A stretch of DNA of 64,000 nt, taken from the NCBI GenBank assembly GCA_029264305.1, contig JARICA010000019.1, forward strand, positions 1 to 64,000. Reading direction: 5' to 3'. Below are positions 36,258 to 45,394 of the stretch, one piece after another. The DNA is from Faecalimonas sp. GTDB taxonomy: Bacteria > Bacillota > Clostridia > Lachnospirales > Lachnospiraceae. The translations under genes and the position numbers were made by a program. Below the pieces are notes generated by a model. That model ran no database searches. It worked only from the letters and a program-made list of their open reading frames with translations, and was not told the origin of the DNA. Numbering within the stretch: the stretch's first letter is position 1; every line of letters begins with the position of its first letter.

Positions 36258-36265
36258 AATGTATA

Positions 36266-36304
36266 AAAATAAGTCGTTGATTTTATGTCAACGACTTATT
36301 TTAT
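36266..36304. terminator. bidirectional terminator between pseudo-peptidase and queT
   Basis: AATAAGTCGTTGA and TCAACGACTTATT form a perfect 13-bp stem with a seven-base loop; A- and T-rich flanks suit both converging genes. Confidence 0.88.
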
Positions 36305-36804
36305 TAAGAAATCATTTTATTATTTTTGAAAATAATATATTCATATTTAGAAAGAGCCTTTAATACAATCATTCCTAATACACCGCAAGAAATGATTTCT
36401 CCAAGTCCTACTGTAAGCATCATAAATGGGATTGGGAGAGGTACTCCGTATCCGTATGCTAAAACAAATGGGACAACAAGTGTATTGGCGATAATTGGTG
36501 GAAGTGGAGCGAGAAAAGGACTTTTTTTACGTAAAGCATATGTAAAGCAAGCAGCGATAAGCGTTGCTAAACTTCCAAAAATAATATCTGGGATAATTGC
36601 TCCACCTAAAATGTTTCCAATAAGGCATCCAATAAACAATCCAGGAATTGCTGCAGGTGTAAAAAATGGAAGAATCGTGAGGGATTCTGCTATTCTAACC
36701 TGAACTTCTCCAAAGCCAAATGGTGCAAAGACTACTGTCAACACCACATAGATTGCAGCAATCATTGCTGCTTGTGTCAAAAATGTTACTTTCTGGTTTT
36801 TCAT
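36304..36804 (-). CDS. queT: queuosine precursor transporter QueT
   Basis: ECF-type substrate-binding membrane component of 166 residues that takes up queuosine precursors (preQ0 or preQ1). Five or six hydrophobic segments. Family blocks are AAMIAAIYVVLTVVFAPFGFG, VQVRIAESLTILPFF, IPGLFIGCLIGNILGG and the C-terminal VGLGEIISCGVLG. The ATG at 36804 has AAAGGAG eight bases upstream. No queuosine synthesis gene is adjacent, so the host probably salvages precursors. The leader is structured and probably a preQ1-class riboswitch. Confidence 0.9.
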   Translation of the reverse strand: MKNQKVTFLTQAAMIAAIYVVLTVVFAPFGFGEVQVRIAESLTILPFFTPAAIPGLFIGCLIGNILGGAIIPDIIFGSLATLIAACFTYALRKKSPFLAPLPPIIANTLVVPFVLAYGYGVPLPIPFMMLTVGLGEIISCGVLGMIVLKALSKYEYIIFKNNKMIS

Positions 36805-36810
36805 ATTCAA

Positions 36811-36905
36811 TTCTCCTTTAGTTTTGTTTTACGTGTGGAAGGTCACGAACACACGATTCATTTTACGCCGGGAATCGGCGAAATCTTAGTAAGACCTTGT
36901 TTAAC
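36811..36905 (-). promoter_or_regulatory. structured queT leader, probable preQ1-class riboswitch
   Basis: Read on the minus strand the leader contains AAGGTC, a hairpin CGCCG/CGGCG, CGTGTG, then GACCTT and CACACG. AAGGTC-GACCTT and CGTGTG-CACACG interleave as a pseudoknot. The CGTGTG/CACACG stem has a 12-base loop starting TTC and ending C, followed by an A-rich tail TAAAACAAAACTAA running into AAAGGAG; this resembles the preQ1-I layout. CCTT in the loop could pair with AAGG of the ribosome site, suggesting translational control. Class I versus III cannot be settled by eye. Confidence 0.55.
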
Positions 36906-36911
36906 GTTACA

Positions 36912-36940
36912 ATCATATATCATGGCTGTAAAATTTTCAA
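36912..36940 (-). promoter_or_regulatory. queT promoter
   Basis: On the minus strand TTGAAA (36940-36935) and TATGAT (36917-36912) with a 17-base spacer. The transcript would start near 36905, just before the structured leader. Confidence 0.7.
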
Positions 36941-37230
36941 GGTTTTTCTTATTTTTGATATATTTATTCCTTATATTGAACCGTTTATTTTCACCTGATA
37001 TAATCCATTTAATATTTTCGAGTTCATTTAGGAAAAGGAGGAGTTAGCACCATACAAAAAGAAAAAGAGAAGGGCTGTCAAAAAAGTGCTATTATTTTAT
37101 GCAATTTTTCTTATGAAAGGGGAAAAAATAAGGGTAAAATGGAATCGGAAAAAATACTAAGTTGGCGTGATAAAGAATAGAAATATAAAATGAAATAAAA
37201 ATTAGTTAAAAAATATATTGTTATTCGTAA
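36941..37230. other. AT-rich intergenic region without a recognised gene
   Basis: Between the queT and asnS promoters. It has one AAAAGGAGGAG ribosome-site-like string at about 37033 that is not followed by a usable start codon. I see no RNA gene, repeat or convincing short gene. Confidence 0.5.
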
Positions 37231-37259
37231 TTGCGATAAAATGGAAAATAAGGTATACT
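37231..37259 (+). promoter_or_regulatory. asnS promoter
   Basis: TTGCGA (37231-37236) and TATACT (37254-37259) with a 17-base spacer, leaving a leader of about 65 bases. No T-box motif is present in it. Confidence 0.65.
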
Positions 37260-37330
37260 ATAGAGAATAGTGAGAATAATTGTCCAGAAGTTTTTGGAAG
37301 GATAATTAAATATAAAAAGGAGTTGGGAAA

Positions 37331-38722
37331 ATGGAATTAATAACAGTAAGAGAATTATATAAAAATCGTGAGCAGTATTTAGATAAAGAAGTGAGCGTTG
37401 GCGGTTGGGTAAGAAGTATTCGTGATTCCAAAACGTTTGGATTTATCGTTGTGAATGATGGATCATTTTTTGAAACATTGCAGGTCGTATATCATGATAC
37501 AATGGAAAATTTTGCAGATATTTCTAAATTAAATGTGGGTGCGGCAATTATTGTAAAAGGTACATTAGTAGCAACACCACAGGCAAAACAACCATTTGAA
37601 ATTCAGGCAACTGAAGTAGTCATTGAAGGAGCATCGGCACCAGATTACCCATTACAGAAGAAACGTCATAGTTTTGAGTATTTAAGAACAATTGCACATT
37701 TACGTCCAAGAACAAATACATTTCAAGCTGTATTTCGCGTTCGTTCTTTAATTGCGTATGCAATTCATCAGTTTTTCCAAGAAAGAGGATTTGTATATGT
37801 TCATACACCAATTATTACAGGAAGTGACTGTGAAGGTGCTGGGGAAATGTTTAGAGTAACAACTTTAGATATGGATAACCTTCCAAAGAATGAAGATGGA
37901 ACAGTAGATTATAGTCAAGATTTCTTTAATAAAGAAACAAGTCTTACTGTAAGTGGGCAGTTAAATGGTGAAACATATGCGCAAGCATTCCGTAACATTT
38001 ATACATTTGGACCTACATTTAGAGCAGAAAACTCTAATACGACAAGACATGCAGCAGAATTTTGGATGGTAGAACCAGAGATTGCATTTGCGGATTTAGA
38101 TGATGATATGATGCTTGCAGAAGCAATGTTAAAATATATTATTAATTATGTATTAGAAAATGCACCAGAAGAAATGAATTTCTTTAATTCTTTTGTTGAT
38201 AAGGGACTTTTGGAACGTTTACATAATGTTGCTAACTCAGAATTTGCTCGTGTAACATATACAGAAGCAATCGAATTATTGGAAAAAAATAATGACAAAT
38301 TTGATTATAAAGTTTCATGGGGAGCAGATTTACAGACAGAACACGAACGTTATCTTACAGAAGAAGTATTTAAACGTCCTGTTTTTGTAACAGATTATCC
38401 GAAAGAAATCAAAGCATTTTATATGAAAATGAACGATGATAATAAGACAGTAGCAGCAGTAGATTGTCTTGTTCCAGGAATCGGAGAGATTATTGGGGGA
38501 AGCCAAAGAGAAGATGATTATAATAAGTTATTAGCTCGTATGGAAGAAATGGGATTGAAACCAGAAGAATATCAATTCTATTTGGATTTGAGAAAATATG
38601 GTTCTACAAGACATGCAGGATTTGGGCTTGGATTTGAACGTTGTGTAATGTATTTGACAGGTATGTCTAATATTAGAGATGTTGTGCCATTCCCAAGAAC
38701 AGTAAATAACTGCGAATTATAA
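37331..38722 (+). CDS. asnS: asparagine--tRNA ligase
   Basis: Class IIb synthetase charging tRNA-Asn, 463 residues. An N-terminal OB-fold anticodon-binding domain ([19 protein letters not shown]) precedes the catalytic core with motif 2 ([20 protein letters not shown]) and motif 3 ([15 protein letters not shown]). The N and H residues around TTRHAAEFW favour asparagine over aspartate enzymes. AAGGAG lies nine bases before the ATG. Single-gene unit ending in a G/C-rich terminator. Confidence 0.95.
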   Translation: MELITVRELYKNREQYLDKEVSVGGWVRSIRDSKTFGFIVVNDGSFFETLQVVYHDTMENFADISKLNVGAAIIVKGTLVATPQAKQPFEIQATEVVIEGASAPDYPLQKKRHSFEYLRTIAHLRPRTNTFQAVFRVRSLIAYAIHQFFQERGFVYVHTPIITGSDCEGAGEMFRVTTLDMDNLPKNEDGTVDYSQDFFNKETSLTVSGQLNGETYAQAFRNIYTFGPTFRAENSNTTRHAAEFWMVEPEIAFADLDDDMMLAEAMLKYIINYVLENAPEEMNFFNSFVDKGLLERLHNVANSEFARVTYTEAIELLEKNNDKFDYKVSWGADLQTEHERYLTEEVFKRPVFVTDYPKEIKAFYMKMNDDNKTVAAVDCLVPGIGEIIGGSQREDDYNKLLARMEEMGLKPEEYQFYLDLRKYGSTRHAGFGLGFERCVMYLTGMSNIRDVVPFPRTVNNCEL

Positions 38723-38732
38723 GAGGAAGAAT

Positions 38733-38767
38733 GGGGCGTGGGAAAAGTGAATTTCCACGCCCTTTTG
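38733..38767 (+). terminator. asnS terminator
   Basis: GGGCGTGGGAAA and TTTCCACGCCC pair with one bulge, followed by TTTT. Confidence 0.85.
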
Positions 38768-38793
38768 TATAAGAGAATTAAGAGGAAAAGAGT

Positions 38794-39483
38794 ATGAATA
38801 TTTTAGTAGTTGATGATGAAAGAGAAATTGCAGATGTAGTTGAACTCTATTTGCAAAGTGATCAATATCATATTTATAAGTTTTACACAGGACAAGAAGC
38901 ATTGGATTGCATAACAAATACAAAAATAGATTTGGCACTTTTAGATGTAATGCTACCAGATATTGATGGATTTGAAATTTTGAAAAAAATTCGAGAAAAG
39001 TATACATTTCCAGTAATTATGCTTACAGCAAAAGTTGAGTATATGGATAAGATTACAGGGTTGACTTTAGGTGCGGATGATTATATTCCAAAACCATTTA
39101 ATCCACTTGAGTTAGTTGCTCGTGTAAAAGCCCAGTTAAGACGATATACGCAATATAATGATATGGGGAAAAATGAAGGAAATATCATTGATTTTGGTGC
39201 TGTATTTTTAAATAGAACTTCCCATGAATGTATTTATTACGATAAAGAATTGACGTTAACACCAATTGAATTTGATATTCTTTGGTTACTATGTGAAAAT
39301 AGAGGGAGAGTAATCAGCTCTGAAGAGTTATTTAGAACAGTGTGGAAAGAACAGTATTATAAAAATAGTAATAATACAGTAATGGTTCATATTAGACATT
39401 TGAGAGAAAAAATGAGCGAGCCGACAGGTAAGTCGGATTTCATTAAAACCGTATGGGGAGTTGGATATAAAGTTGAGGAATAA
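38794..39483 (+). CDS. VanR-like response regulator
   Basis: OmpR-class regulator of 229 residues. Receiver domain with VVDDE at the N-terminus, phospho-acceptor Asp51 in LLDVMLPDIDG and IPKPFNP lysine; winged-helix output with EFDILWLLCENRGRVISSEELF and NTVMVHIRHLREKM. The overall sequence and the overlapping VanS-like partner fit the VanR branch. GAGGAAAAG precedes the ATG. No glycopeptide-resistance ligase or dipeptidase genes are nearby, so resistance cannot be claimed. Confidence 0.88.
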   Translation: MNILVVDDEREIADVVELYLQSDQYHIYKFYTGQEALDCITNTKIDLALLDVMLPDIDGFEILKKIREKYTFPVIMLTAKVEYMDKITGLTLGADDYIPKPFNPLELVARVKAQLRRYTQYNDMGKNEGNIIDFGAVFLNRTSHECIYYDKELTLTPIEFDILWLLCENRGRVISSEELFRTVWKEQYYKNSNNTVMVHIRHLREKMSEPTGKSDFIKTVWGVGYKVEE

Positions 39484-40663
39484 ATACCGAAAGTTAAAAT
39501 TAAGTGTTTTATTACAGACTGTATTTGTGACAGCGTTGACAGTATTGGTGGGAACATTTCTTTTGAATTATGTTATCGATGGTATATATAATGAAAGTTT
39601 TGGGAAAATTTTCGTAGATGTACTGATGAATATGGGAGTGGAAAGAGAAACTGCAATACATTGGTATTGGAAGTTTATCGGAAATAATAAAGACTTGTTT
39701 ATGATGGTAGGTTTTTTATCTTTATTTGCTCTATTATTTTATATTGCTCTATCAAAAATGACAAATTATCTTCATCAAATTGAAGAAGGAATTGAAAATA
39801 TTATTTCGGATTCTACGGAGCCAGTACATTTGATTACAGAATTACATCCTATTGAAAAGCGACTGAATGAAATTAAAGAAACCCTAAAGAAAAGAGAAAT
39901 GGAAGCAATTGAAGCAGAAAATCGGAAAAATGATTTAGTGGTTTTTCTTGCACATGATTTAAAAACGCCATTAACTTCAATTGTAGCATATTTAAGCATG
40001 ATTGATTCCCATCCAGAAATGTCAGAAGAAGAGAGAGCGAGATATACACATATTTCGTTGGAAAAGGCAATGCGACTGGGAGAACTAATTAGTGAATTTT
40101 TTGAAATTACAAGATTTAATTTACAAAATATTGAATTAGAAAAAGTGGAATTAAATTTAAGTATGATGTTAGAACAGTTGGCAGATGAATTGTATGGAGT
40201 TTTACGAGAAAAAAATCTTTTGTGTAAAGTATATACAGAAGAAAATCTTGTCGTTGAGGGAGATCCTGACAAGTTGGCAAGGGTATTTGATAATATTTTG
40301 AGAAATGCTATTACATATTGTTATCCAGATACTCTTATAGAGATCAAGGCAAAAGATACAGATGATTATATTGAGATTGTATTTATTAATAGAGGTAAAC
40401 AAATTCCGCCAGAAAAATTAGATAGATTGTTTGAAAAATTTTATCGTGTAGATAATGCTAGGTCAAGTTCTACAGGCGGTGCTGGATTAGGATTAGCGAT
40501 TGCAAAAGAAATTGTAGAGTTACATTCAGGGACAATATGCGCAGAAAGTAATGAAGAGCAAACAAAATTTATTGTGAGTTTACCGAAAGGGGAAAAAGAT
40601 GAAGTTTATTCATATAGCAGACGTGCACTTGGGGGCAAAGGCAGACGCAGGAAAAAAGTATAG
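39461..40663 (+). CDS. VanS-like sensor histidine kinase
   Basis: A 400-residue kinase, partner of the preceding regulator. Two membrane segments (about 15-33 and 77-93) flank a short extracellular loop; His165 lies in LAHDLKTPLTSIVAYLS; N-box is NILRNAITYC and the G-box GAGLGLAIAKEIVELHSG. The annotated TTG start overlaps the regulator by 23 bases; a TTG at 39473 is equally plausible. The 3' end runs 65 bases into the next gene in another frame, adding an Arg/Lys-rich tail after the usual end of the kinase fold. Confidence 0.88.
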   Translation: MDIKLRNKYRKLKLSVLLQTVFVTALTVLVGTFLLNYVIDGIYNESFGKIFVDVLMNMGVERETAIHWYWKFIGNNKDLFMMVGFLSLFALLFYIALSKMTNYLHQIEEGIENIISDSTEPVHLITELHPIEKRLNEIKETLKKREMEAIEAENRKNDLVVFLAHDLKTPLTSIVAYLSMIDSHPEMSEEERARYTHISLEKAMRLGELISEFFEITRFNLQNIELEKVELNLSMMLEQLADELYGVLREKNLLCKVYTEENLVVEGDPDKLARVFDNILRNAITYCYPDTLIEIKAKDTDDYIEIVFINRGKQIPPEKLDRLFEKFYRVDNARSSSTGGAGLGLAIAKEIVELHSGTICAESNEEQTKFIVSLPKGEKDEVYSYSRRALGGKGRRRKKV

Positions 40664-41654
40664 TGCAAATCGTGGGAATGAAATTTGGGAAAGTTTTGCA
40701 AAAGTGATTGAGATATGTGAACAAAAAGAAATAAATTTATTGCTTATATCTGGGGATTTGTTTCATAGGCAACCACTGTTACGAGAATTGAAGGAAGTGG
40801 ATTACCTTTTTTCTAAATTAACAACAACGAAGGTTGTCTTTATAGCAGGAAATCATGATTATGTTAAGTGGAATTCATACTATAGGACATTTCGATGGAG
40901 TAAAAATGTATTTCCACTTTTGAGTGATCGATTAAGTTGTATAGAATTTCCAGAGTATGATACAGCTATTTATGGTTTTAGTTATTATCAGAGAGAAATT
41001 ACAGATAGAAAATATGCAAAAGCAAATGCTTGGAAGAAGCAAAAAAATGAAATTCTTTTAGCACATGGAGGAGATGAGAAACACATCCCAATTAATAGAA
41101 ACGAATTGATTTCTTTAGGATATGATTACATTGCACTAGGACATATACACAAACCTATGACTATTGAAAAAAATAGAATAGTTTATCCAGGGGCACTAGA
41201 GCCTATTGATAAAAATGATGTAGGTGTACATGGGTATATAGAAGGACAGATTAAAGGTGGTGTGGTTACAACAAGATTTGTGCCATTTGCTTTACGAGAA
41301 TATGTGCACATGTGTTTAGAAATAGATGAGACTGTAACGAATATGCAGTTGAGAGAAATTATAAAAATATCTATAGAAAAACGGGGAATAAAAAATATGT
41401 ATAAAATTATTCTTAAAGGGTTTAGAAATGCAGATATTGAATTTGATGTTTCTAATACCGATCCGTTTGGAAATATTTTAGAAATTGTTGATAAGACAAA
41501 ACCGGCATATCACTTTGAAGAGTTGAAAGAGAAAAATAAGGACAATTTACTTGGAAAGTATATTGAAAGTATGGGAAATTGTGAATTAGATAGTTTAGAA
41601 TATATGGCTCTTTATGAAGGAGTGTCGGCACTTTTGGAAACAAAGAAGGGATAA
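40599..41654 (+). CDS. metallophosphoesterase, SbcD/YhaO-like DNA repair exonuclease
   Basis: Calcineurin-like phosphoesterase of 351 residues in the Mre11/SbcD/YhaO group. The five metal-binding blocks are visible: IADVHLG, SGDLFHR, GNHD, LAHGGDE and LGHIHKP. Such enzymes cut DNA ends together with an SMC-like ATPase, which here is the next gene, eight bases downstream. GGGGAAAAAG precedes the ATG, which lies inside the kinase gene. Function as a YhaO-YhaN-type pair is inferred from family and order. Confidence 0.88.
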   Translation: MKFIHIADVHLGAKADAGKKYSANRGNEIWESFAKVIEICEQKEINLLLISGDLFHRQPLLRELKEVDYLFSKLTTTKVVFIAGNHDYVKWNSYYRTFRWSKNVFPLLSDRLSCIEFPEYDTAIYGFSYYQREITDRKYAKANAWKKQKNEILLAHGGDEKHIPINRNELISLGYDYIALGHIHKPMTIEKNRIVYPGALEPIDKNDVGVHGYIEGQIKGGVVTTRFVPFALREYVHMCLEIDETVTNMQLREIIKISIEKRGIKNMYKIILKGFRNADIEFDVSNTDPFGNILEIVDKTKPAYHFEELKEKNKDNLLGKYIESMGNCELDSLEYMALYEGVSALLETKKG

Positions 41655-41661
41655 CAAAGGA

Positions 41662-43149
41662 ATGAAGTTACTGGAAACCATTATAAAAAACTTTGGGAAA
41701 ATTTCAGGGAAATCATGGAAATTTACAGAAGGAATAAATGTGATATATGGTGAAAATGAATCTGGAAAGACAACTTTGTATACATTTATTAAAAGTATGT
41801 TTTTTGGTTTGGAACGAGGGAGAGGACGAGCATCTTTAAATGATGAGTTTAGTCAGTATGAACCCTGGGAAAACCCTAATTTTTATGCAGGAATATTACG
41901 TTTTTCATGTGGAAATAGAAAATTTCGTCTAGAACGAAATTTTGATAAATATTCTAAAAGTGTAAATCTGATTTGTGAAGATGATGGAGAAGAGCTATCT
42001 GTGGAAAAAGGAGATCTGCAAATTCTCCTTGAAGGACAAACATTGGATATGTTTGAAAATACAGTTTCTATAGGACAATTGAAGGCTAAGACAGATCAAA
42101 GTCTTGCAAGCAGACTTCAAGACTATGCTACGAATTATTATACAACAGGCGATGGAGAAATCCATTTAGAGGAAGCGTTGAAATATTTAAATAATAAAAA
42201 GAAAGAAATAGAGAAACAATTTAAAGAAGAATTAATAAAAGTAGATAGAAAACGTGAAGAGGTTGCCTTAGAATCATCTTATGTTTGGAGAGATATTCAT
42301 AAAATAGAACAGAAATTAGAAGCAATAGATGAAGAAATTAAAGTAAAAGAATTACAAGAAAAGAAGAAAGAGGAAAAACCTAAATGGAGAGTGCATCCTA
42401 TGGAAGTACTTGGCATTTTAGTTTGTTTTATGGCCATTATTATTTTTATTCCTCGTCCTTGGAATTATCTTATTGTAATTGTGGGAGCTTTGGCAGAAGG
42501 GATTTATATTTGGAATAGAATGAAAGAAGGCGGAAAAAACGAGGAAGATATTGAAAATGAAAATACCATTCGAAAATTGCGCTGGGAAAGAAATCATGTT
42601 TTTGAGGAACTAAAAGAAAAGCAAGTGCAACATAGTAATCTTGAAGAACAGTTGGAAGAATTACAAGAAGAAAACGAAGAGCATAAGGATTGGAAACGAA
42701 AAAAAGAGGCAATTGATTTGGCTGCCGCAAAATTAGTTGAAGTTTCAAAATGTATGCAAAAAAGTCTAGGACAGGTATTAAATGAAAAAACTTCTGAGAT
42801 TATTCAGCAGATCACAGGTGGAAAATATAAGCGTTTGCTTATAGAGGATAATTTGAAAATAAGTTTATTGACAGAAGAGAAAAAGATTCCTATTGAAAGA
42901 GTAAGTCGGGGAACGATAGAGCAAATTTACTTTGCATTGCGTATGGCATCTATTGAAATTATGACAGAAGAAGATTTTCCAGTTATTTTAGATGAAACAT
43001 TTGCATTTTATGATGAAAAGAGATTACAGTATACTTTGAAATGGTTATCAGAAAATAAAAAGCAGGTGTTATTATTTACCTGTCAGAAACGAGAAGAAGA
43101 ATTATTAGAAAAAATGGGAATTTCATATACACATCATGAATGTAGATAA
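41662..43149 (+). CDS. SbcC/YhaN-like ATPase with embedded membrane hairpin
   Basis: A 495-residue Rad50/SbcC-type ATPase. Walker A is YGENESGKTT near residue 27; the signature is VSRGTIEQIYFALRMA and Walker B FPVILDETFAFYDEKR near the C-terminus. Between the two halves lie two coiled coils that meet at two hydrophobic segments (about 253-290) instead of a zinc hook, so the coiled-coil apex should be in the membrane. It is far shorter than SbcC or Bacillus YhaN (roughly 1,000 residues). The ATG at 41662 has AAAGGA upstream. Partner of the preceding phosphoesterase. Confidence 0.85.
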   Translation: MKLLETIIKNFGKISGKSWKFTEGINVIYGENESGKTTLYTFIKSMFFGLERGRGRASLNDEFSQYEPWENPNFYAGILRFSCGNRKFRLERNFDKYSKSVNLICEDDGEELSVEKGDLQILLEGQTLDMFENTVSIGQLKAKTDQSLASRLQDYATNYYTTGDGEIHLEEALKYLNNKKKEIEKQFKEELIKVDRKREEVALESSYVWRDIHKIEQKLEAIDEEIKVKELQEKKKEEKPKWRVHPMEVLGILVCFMAIIIFIPRPWNYLIVIVGALAEGIYIWNRMKEGGKNEEDIENENTIRKLRWERNHVFEELKEKQVQHSNLEEQLEELQEENEEHKDWKRKKEAIDLAAAKLVEVSKCMQKSLGQVLNEKTSEIIQQITGGKYKRLLIEDNLKISLLTEEKKIPIERVSRGTIEQIYFALRMASIEIMTEEDFPVILDETFAFYDEKRLQYTLKWLSENKKQVLLFTCQKREEELLEKMGISYTHHECR

Positions 43150-43182
43150 TAAAAAGATTGCACTTTTGTGCAATCTTTTTAT
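43150..43182. terminator. bidirectional terminator between YhaN-like gene and prs
   Basis: AAAAAGATTGCAC and GTGCAATCTTTTT form a perfect 13-bp stem with a four-base loop, with T-runs on both strands. Confidence 0.93.
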
Positions 43183-43199
43183 TATCTATTCTATTAGAT

Positions 43200-44384
43200 T
43201 TAGATACGTTCTCCGTTACGATACTTTTCAACTATATGTTGAATACGTTCGTTTGGACTTAAAATAGAACTTAAAGAACCATCATGATTTAATGTATCGA
43301 TAACTAAAGCAATATATTTGCTCATATCACAGTTAATATAATATGGTTTACTTAATAATTCAGGTGTTTGATAAATTAAGTTTGTTGTTAAAATACCATG
43401 AATAATACCGTCTTCATATGCTTTATCAAATTTAGCAAGACCATTTGTAAATAAACCAAATGTTGCAGCAGCAAAGATACGTTTGGCTTTTCTTCGTTTC
43501 AATTCAGTCGCAACATCAATAATACTATCACCAGAAGAAATCATATCATCAATGATAATAACATCTTTTCCTTCTACATCAGAACCTAAAAATTCATGTG
43601 CAACAATAGGATTACGTCCATCTACGATTTGTGTGTAATCGCGACGTTTATAAAACATACCCATATCAAGACCAAGAACGTTTGCAAGGTAAACAGCACG
43701 GCTTGTACCACCTTCATCAGGGCTAATTGCCATCATATGTTTGCTATCAATTTGTAAATCAGGAACTGCACGCAAAAGTCCTTTAACAAATTGATAAGTT
43801 GGACGAATTGTTTCAAATCCACTAAGTGGAATTGCATTTTGTACACGAGGGTCATGCGCATCAAATGTAATAATGTTATCTACACCCATGTAAACAAGTT
43901 CTTGTAAAGCAAGAGCACAGTCTAATGATTCTCGACTACTTCTCTTGTGTTGGCGGCTTTCGTAAAGGAATGGCATAATAACATTGATGCGACGTCCTTT
44001 TCCACCAATTGCAGCAATAATTCTTTTTAAGTTTTGGAAATGATCATCAGGTGACATATGATTTTTATGACCTGAAAGAGAGTAAGTTAAACTATAATTA
44101 CAAACATCAACCATAAGATATAAATCTTTACCTCTTACAGATTCATTGATAATTCCTTTTGCTTCTCCAGAACCAAAACGTGGAACTTTTGCATCAATAA
44201 GGTAAGAGTCTTTTTTGTATCCTGTGAAAACTTCAGATGTAGATATATCTAGCGTGCTTTCATTACGCCATTTTACAAGATAATCATTTACCTTATTTCC
44301 TAGTGCTTGGCAGCCATCAACAGCAATAATACCAAGAGCTCCTACAGGGATGTTTTCTAAGTTGCGTTCTTTTCGGTGTAACAT
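43200..44384 (-). CDS. prs: ribose-phosphate pyrophosphokinase
   Basis: Makes PRPP from ribose 5-phosphate and ATP for nucleotide, histidine and tryptophan synthesis. 394 residues, longer than the usual 310-320 because of an N-terminal extension and insertions, a form I associate with Lachnospiraceae. The PRPP-binding loop is VIIIDDMISSGDSI near residue 275 and FDAHDPRVQNA is the catalytic flexible-loop region. Its ATG overlaps the dnaI stop by one base. Last gene of dnaD-dnaI-prs. Confidence 0.9.
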   Translation of the reverse strand: MLHRKERNLENIPVGALGIIAVDGCQALGNKVNDYLVKWRNESTLDISTSEVFTGYKKDSYLIDAKVPRFGSGEAKGIINESVRGKDLYLMVDVCNYSLTYSLSGHKNHMSPDDHFQNLKRIIAAIGGKGRRINVIMPFLYESRQHKRSSRESLDCALALQELVYMGVDNIITFDAHDPRVQNAIPLSGFETIRPTYQFVKGLLRAVPDLQIDSKHMMAISPDEGGTSRAVYLANVLGLDMGMFYKRRDYTQIVDGRNPIVAHEFLGSDVEGKDVIIIDDMISSGDSIIDVATELKRRKAKRIFAAATFGLFTNGLAKFDKAYEDGIIHGILTTNLIYQTPELLSKPYYINCDMSKYIALVIDTLNHDGSLSSILSPNERIQHIVEKYRNGERI

Positions 44385-45379
44385 TAGTTTGCCTCCATAT
44401 TCATTAGTTTCTTCTTTAGGCGAATATCATCGCCTATAAGTTTTAAAAGTTTGTAGTTACTTGTAATGCGTGAGAATGTACGCTGTGAATAATAATCTGA
44501 AAAAGTTTCCAATGCAAGATTTGTTGAAATAATTGTAGATTTTTTTTTCAGAAGGCGTTCATTCAAGCATAAAAATAATTGTGAAGTAGTAAATGAATTA
44601 GATAATTCAGTTCCTAAATCATCAATAATTAGCAAATCACAGTCGAAGATATGAGAATTCATCACTTCGGCAGTTTCATCTCTTCCGAATTTACTTTTTT
44701 CAAAGATGTTAAAAAGTTCAAATGCAGTAAAATAAATTACAGAATGAGATTTATCAATAAGTTCTTTTGCGATGCAGTTCGAGAGAAACGTTTTTCCTAC
44801 CCCTGTATCTCCATAGAGAAACAGGTTTTCAAAATTTTCATTAAAATTTTCTACAAACTCAAGACAAGTTTGATAAGCTTTTTTAATAGCGGTCAATGAG
44901 GATAGACCACTTTTTGCATCAACAAAATTATCAGAATAGTAATCAAAAGAAAAAGTATCAAAATTTTCTTTTTTTAGAATCTCTTTCAGATTAGATTGGG
45001 TATATAAAAGATCAATAGTTGCTTGTCTAAAGCAAATACATTTTTCGTTACCAATATAACCTGTATCTTTGCACAATGCACATTCATAAACAGGTTCAAG
45101 ATAATTTTCTGGATATCCATTTTTTATAAGTAAATCCGATTTTTCTTGACAAAGAGTATTTAATTGTACACGAAACTCTTCTAAAGCGTGAATATCTCCA
45201 TCAAGAAACTTACGGGCATATTTTACTCCAAGCATAGAAATAGAATCCTCAAGGTTCTTAAACTTGGGAATCTTTTCATAAATTTCATTATAGCGTTTCG
45301 TTAAAATATTTTGACTATGTAACTGCTTCTGTTCATAGTTACGCATAATCATATCATGTTGAGCGTTTTTTAATGCCAC
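44384..45379 (-). CDS. dnaI: primosomal helicase loader DnaI/DnaC-like
   Basis: AAA+ ATPase of 331 residues that loads the replicative helicase. The N-terminal half carries a zinc-binding cluster CALC and CIC (near residues 98-115); the C-terminal half has Walker A LYGDTGVGKTF, Walker B LLIIDDLGTE and an arginine-finger region near SQRTFSRI. The start is GTG at 45379 with AGGAGAG upstream. It lies 15 bases after the dnaD-like gene, a typical clostridial pairing. Called DnaC in some annotations. Confidence 0.9.
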   Translation of the reverse strand: MALKNAQHDMIMRNYEQKQLHSQNILTKRYNEIYEKIPKFKNLEDSISMLGVKYARKFLDGDIHALEEFRVQLNTLCQEKSDLLIKNGYPENYLEPVYECALCKDTGYIGNEKCICFRQATIDLLYTQSNLKEILKKENFDTFSFDYYSDNFVDAKSGLSSLTAIKKAYQTCLEFVENFNENFENLFLYGDTGVGKTFLSNCIAKELIDKSHSVIYFTAFELFNIFEKSKFGRDETAEVMNSHIFDCDLLIIDDLGTELSNSFTTSQLFLCLNERLLKKKSTIISTNLALETFSDYYSQRTFSRITSNYKLLKLIGDDIRLKKKLMNMEAN

Positions 45380-45394
45380 GATACTCTCCTTTAA

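Noticed and set aside
36326..36703. 125-codon plus-strand frame antisense to queT
   Set aside because: QueT on the minus strand has clear family blocks, promoter and ribosome site; the antisense frame is a mirror artefact of its codon use.
37021..37060. Possible short gene after an AAAAGGAGGAG string
   Set aside because: No ATG, GTG or TTG at a proper distance opens a frame of useful length.
38794..43149. Glycopeptide resistance cluster
   Set aside because: VanRS-like regulators are present, but no ligase, dehydrogenase or dipeptidase gene; the neighbours are a synthetase and a nuclease pair.
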